Assembly: GCF_019399235.1 (NCBI RefSeq)
Contig: NZ_JAELVH010000034.1
Span: forward strand, 1 to 34,246
Direction of reading: 5' to 3'
Length of the DNA: 34,246 nucleotides
DNA from: Streptomyces poriferorum
Lineage (GTDB): Bacteria; Actinomycetota; Actinomycetes; Streptomycetales; Streptomycetaceae
Shown here: positions 33,204 to 34,246 of the stretch, piece by piece
Layout of the letters: every line of letters starts with the position of its first letter
Position numbering within the stretch: position 1 is the first letter of the stretch
Position numbers and translations under genes: made by a program
Notes under the pieces: generated by a model
Told to the model about the DNA's origin: nothing
Databases searched by the model: none
What the model saw: the letters and a program-made list of their open reading frames with translations, nothing else

Positions 33204-33746
33204 CTAGATGTCGCCGACGGAGAAATCGTCGATTGTCGCGGAGTAGCTGGTGAGGCCCCCGACTACGCAGGCGGCGCCGAGTTCGACCTGGTTGCTGGTG
33301 GTGCGGCCGTTGGCGCGTGTGGTGCCGCCGGCGAAGGTTCCGTCGGCGATGGAGCCGCCTTCCAGGGAGAAGGATGTTGTGTCGCCCCGGAATGTCGACT
33401 GGTCGACGACCGTGCGGGTTCCGTCGTTCCAGTTGATCGTCGCTGCGGCGTAGCCGGGGCCGAACGGGCCGGGGCAGGCAGCGCTGAGGCTGGCTTCGAC
33501 CCGGACCGTGCCCCCGGTGATCTTCGGATGGACGGCGGAGTGGCAGGTACCCATCTCACCGTTGGCTAGGAGCCGCACGGTGTTCTGGCTGAACGTGAGG
33601 CCGGGGTTGAACTGCACGTTGAAGGATCCGCCGTGGCAGACGATGTCACCGATGTCGGCCGGGTCTGCGGCCGACGCGGGGCTGAGCGGGGAAAGAGCGA
33701 TCACCGCGGCGGCGGTAACAGCCGCCGCCATCAGGGGACTGCGCAT
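33204..33746 (-). CDS. Secreted protein of unknown function (beta-rich)
   Basis: 180 residues from ATG 33746, with GAGG upstream. The signal peptide is MRSPLMAAAVTAAAVIALSP then LSPASA. The mature domain is rich in Thr, Gly and Val and strand-like repeats (GGTVRVEASLSAACPG, GGTTRANGRTTSNQVELGAA), with several Cys (IVCHGGS, MGTCHSA, SAACPG, AACVVGG). It resembles small Streptomyces extracellular proteins without assigned function. It is convergent with the SGNH hydrolase gene. The 250 bases upstream (33747-33995) show only a 14-base GC palindrome at 33824-33837. Confidence 0.68.
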   Translation of the reverse strand: MRSPLMAAAVTAAAVIALSPLSPASAADPADIGDIVCHGGSFNVQFNPGLTFSQNTVRLLANGEMGTCHSAVHPKITGGTVRVEASLSAACPGPFGPGYAAATINWNDGTRTVVDQSTFRGDTTSFSLEGGSIADGTFAGGTTRANGRTTSNQVELGAACVVGGLTSYSATIDDFSVGDI

Positions 33747-33995
33747 GTGAGGGCCTCGTTCCAACGTCGGGAGGGGGCTAACGCCACACAGCGAACCGGC
33801 TTCCCCGCCCGTCGGCCGCCGCCGCGCCCCGGGGCGCCGTGATACCACCTGAACGGCGCACGGACTCCCGCCTGCTGACGCGTCGGACAATCCCGCCGGC
33901 GAGCGGTCCGGCCTGCGCCGTCACGCAGCCGCGCAAGGCTCAGTCCGCCCCGAAAGCGCCCAAGAGACACCGCCTCGCTGAGACACACGCGTAGG

Positions 33996-34202
33996 TCACA
34001 TAACGCCGTCCATGGCCACATCGCCGGGTAGAGCGGCCGCAGCCGCAGTGATCTCAGGAAACGCCCTCGTCATGAGCGTCCCGCGGCGCGAGCGGATCAC
34101 CACCCGCCCATCGGCGTACTTCGCCAGCAGCGCCCGGTAGCCGTCCCACTTCGGCTCAGCCGCAGCCCCCGGAGGCAGCACCGGGCGGCAAGCCTGAACC
34201 AC
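33996..34202 (-). pseudogene. N-terminal fragment of an ATP-dependent DNA ligase
   Basis: The first 68 codons of a ligase of the LigC/LigD-ligase type: AEPKWDGYRALLAKYADG carries motif I (K-x-D-G, with the adenylated Lys), followed by VVIRSRRG and FPEITAAAAALP as in the family. Where the next motif D-G-E-L-V is expected the frame runs MDGVM and stops (TGA 33998-33996), so the adenylation domain is cut short and the gene is inactive. DNA before and after is unrelated to the rest of the ligase. Confidence 0.72.
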
Positions 34203-34246
34203 CTGAACCCGCCCTGCAACGATGGGGCCCTAGCTGTATTGCCCTG

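Noticed and set aside
1..34246. tRNA or rRNA genes, including a tRNA as integration site
   Set aside because: I saw no cloverleaf with a T-loop GTTCGA and acceptor stem, and no rRNA sequence, in either strand by eye; a tRNA search program would settle it.

Overview
High-GC DNA with GTG/TTG starts, many 4-base stop/start overlaps, Sec-type secreted proteins and an LAxTG sorting signal: this is an actinomycete, almost certainly Streptomyces or a close relative. Relaxase, recombinase, transposase and broken genes mark it as accessory DNA (plasmid, integrative element or chromosome arm).

Layout. (1) 1-2477: end of an unknown gene, then a MobC-like protein and an HUH relaxase; a perfect 25-base palindrome lies inside mobC. 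(2) 2478-10798: a compact cluster. A flavoprotein and an XRE regulator run leftward. An anti-sigma-type ATPase, a MurA-like enolpyruvyl transferase, a 5'-nucleotidase-type metallophosphatase, two dCTP-deaminase-fold proteins, a GT4 glycosyltransferase and a serine hydrolase run rightward. Two features stand out: the MurA-like gene has an in-frame UGA exactly at the catalytic cysteine codon, and the two deaminase paralogues have lost complementary active-site residues. I know of no named system with this composition.

(3) 10935-20532: a cobalamin-uptake locus. Back-to-back cobalamin riboswitches control a secreted toroid protein on the minus strand. On the plus strand they control an operon for a two-toroid LAxTG-anchored protein, a membrane-anchored paralogue of its N-terminal domain, and a complete ECF transporter (T, fused A-A', S). 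The genes suggest corrinoid capture at the cell surface, handed to an ECF importer. (4) 20568-22973: a GNAT gene coupled to tsaD, and an ABC ATPase that has lost its Walker A end.

(5) 23041-27000: a three-gene recombinase module (tyrosine recombinase, small XRE protein, large zinc-knuckle recombinase-like protein) next to the broken ATPase gene. (6) 27000-34246: a patchwork of small secreted proteins, an IS30 remnant, a 5'-truncated Tn3-family transposase, a secreted SGNH hydrolase and a DNA-ligase fragment.

All functional statements come from reading motifs by eye; no database search was run.
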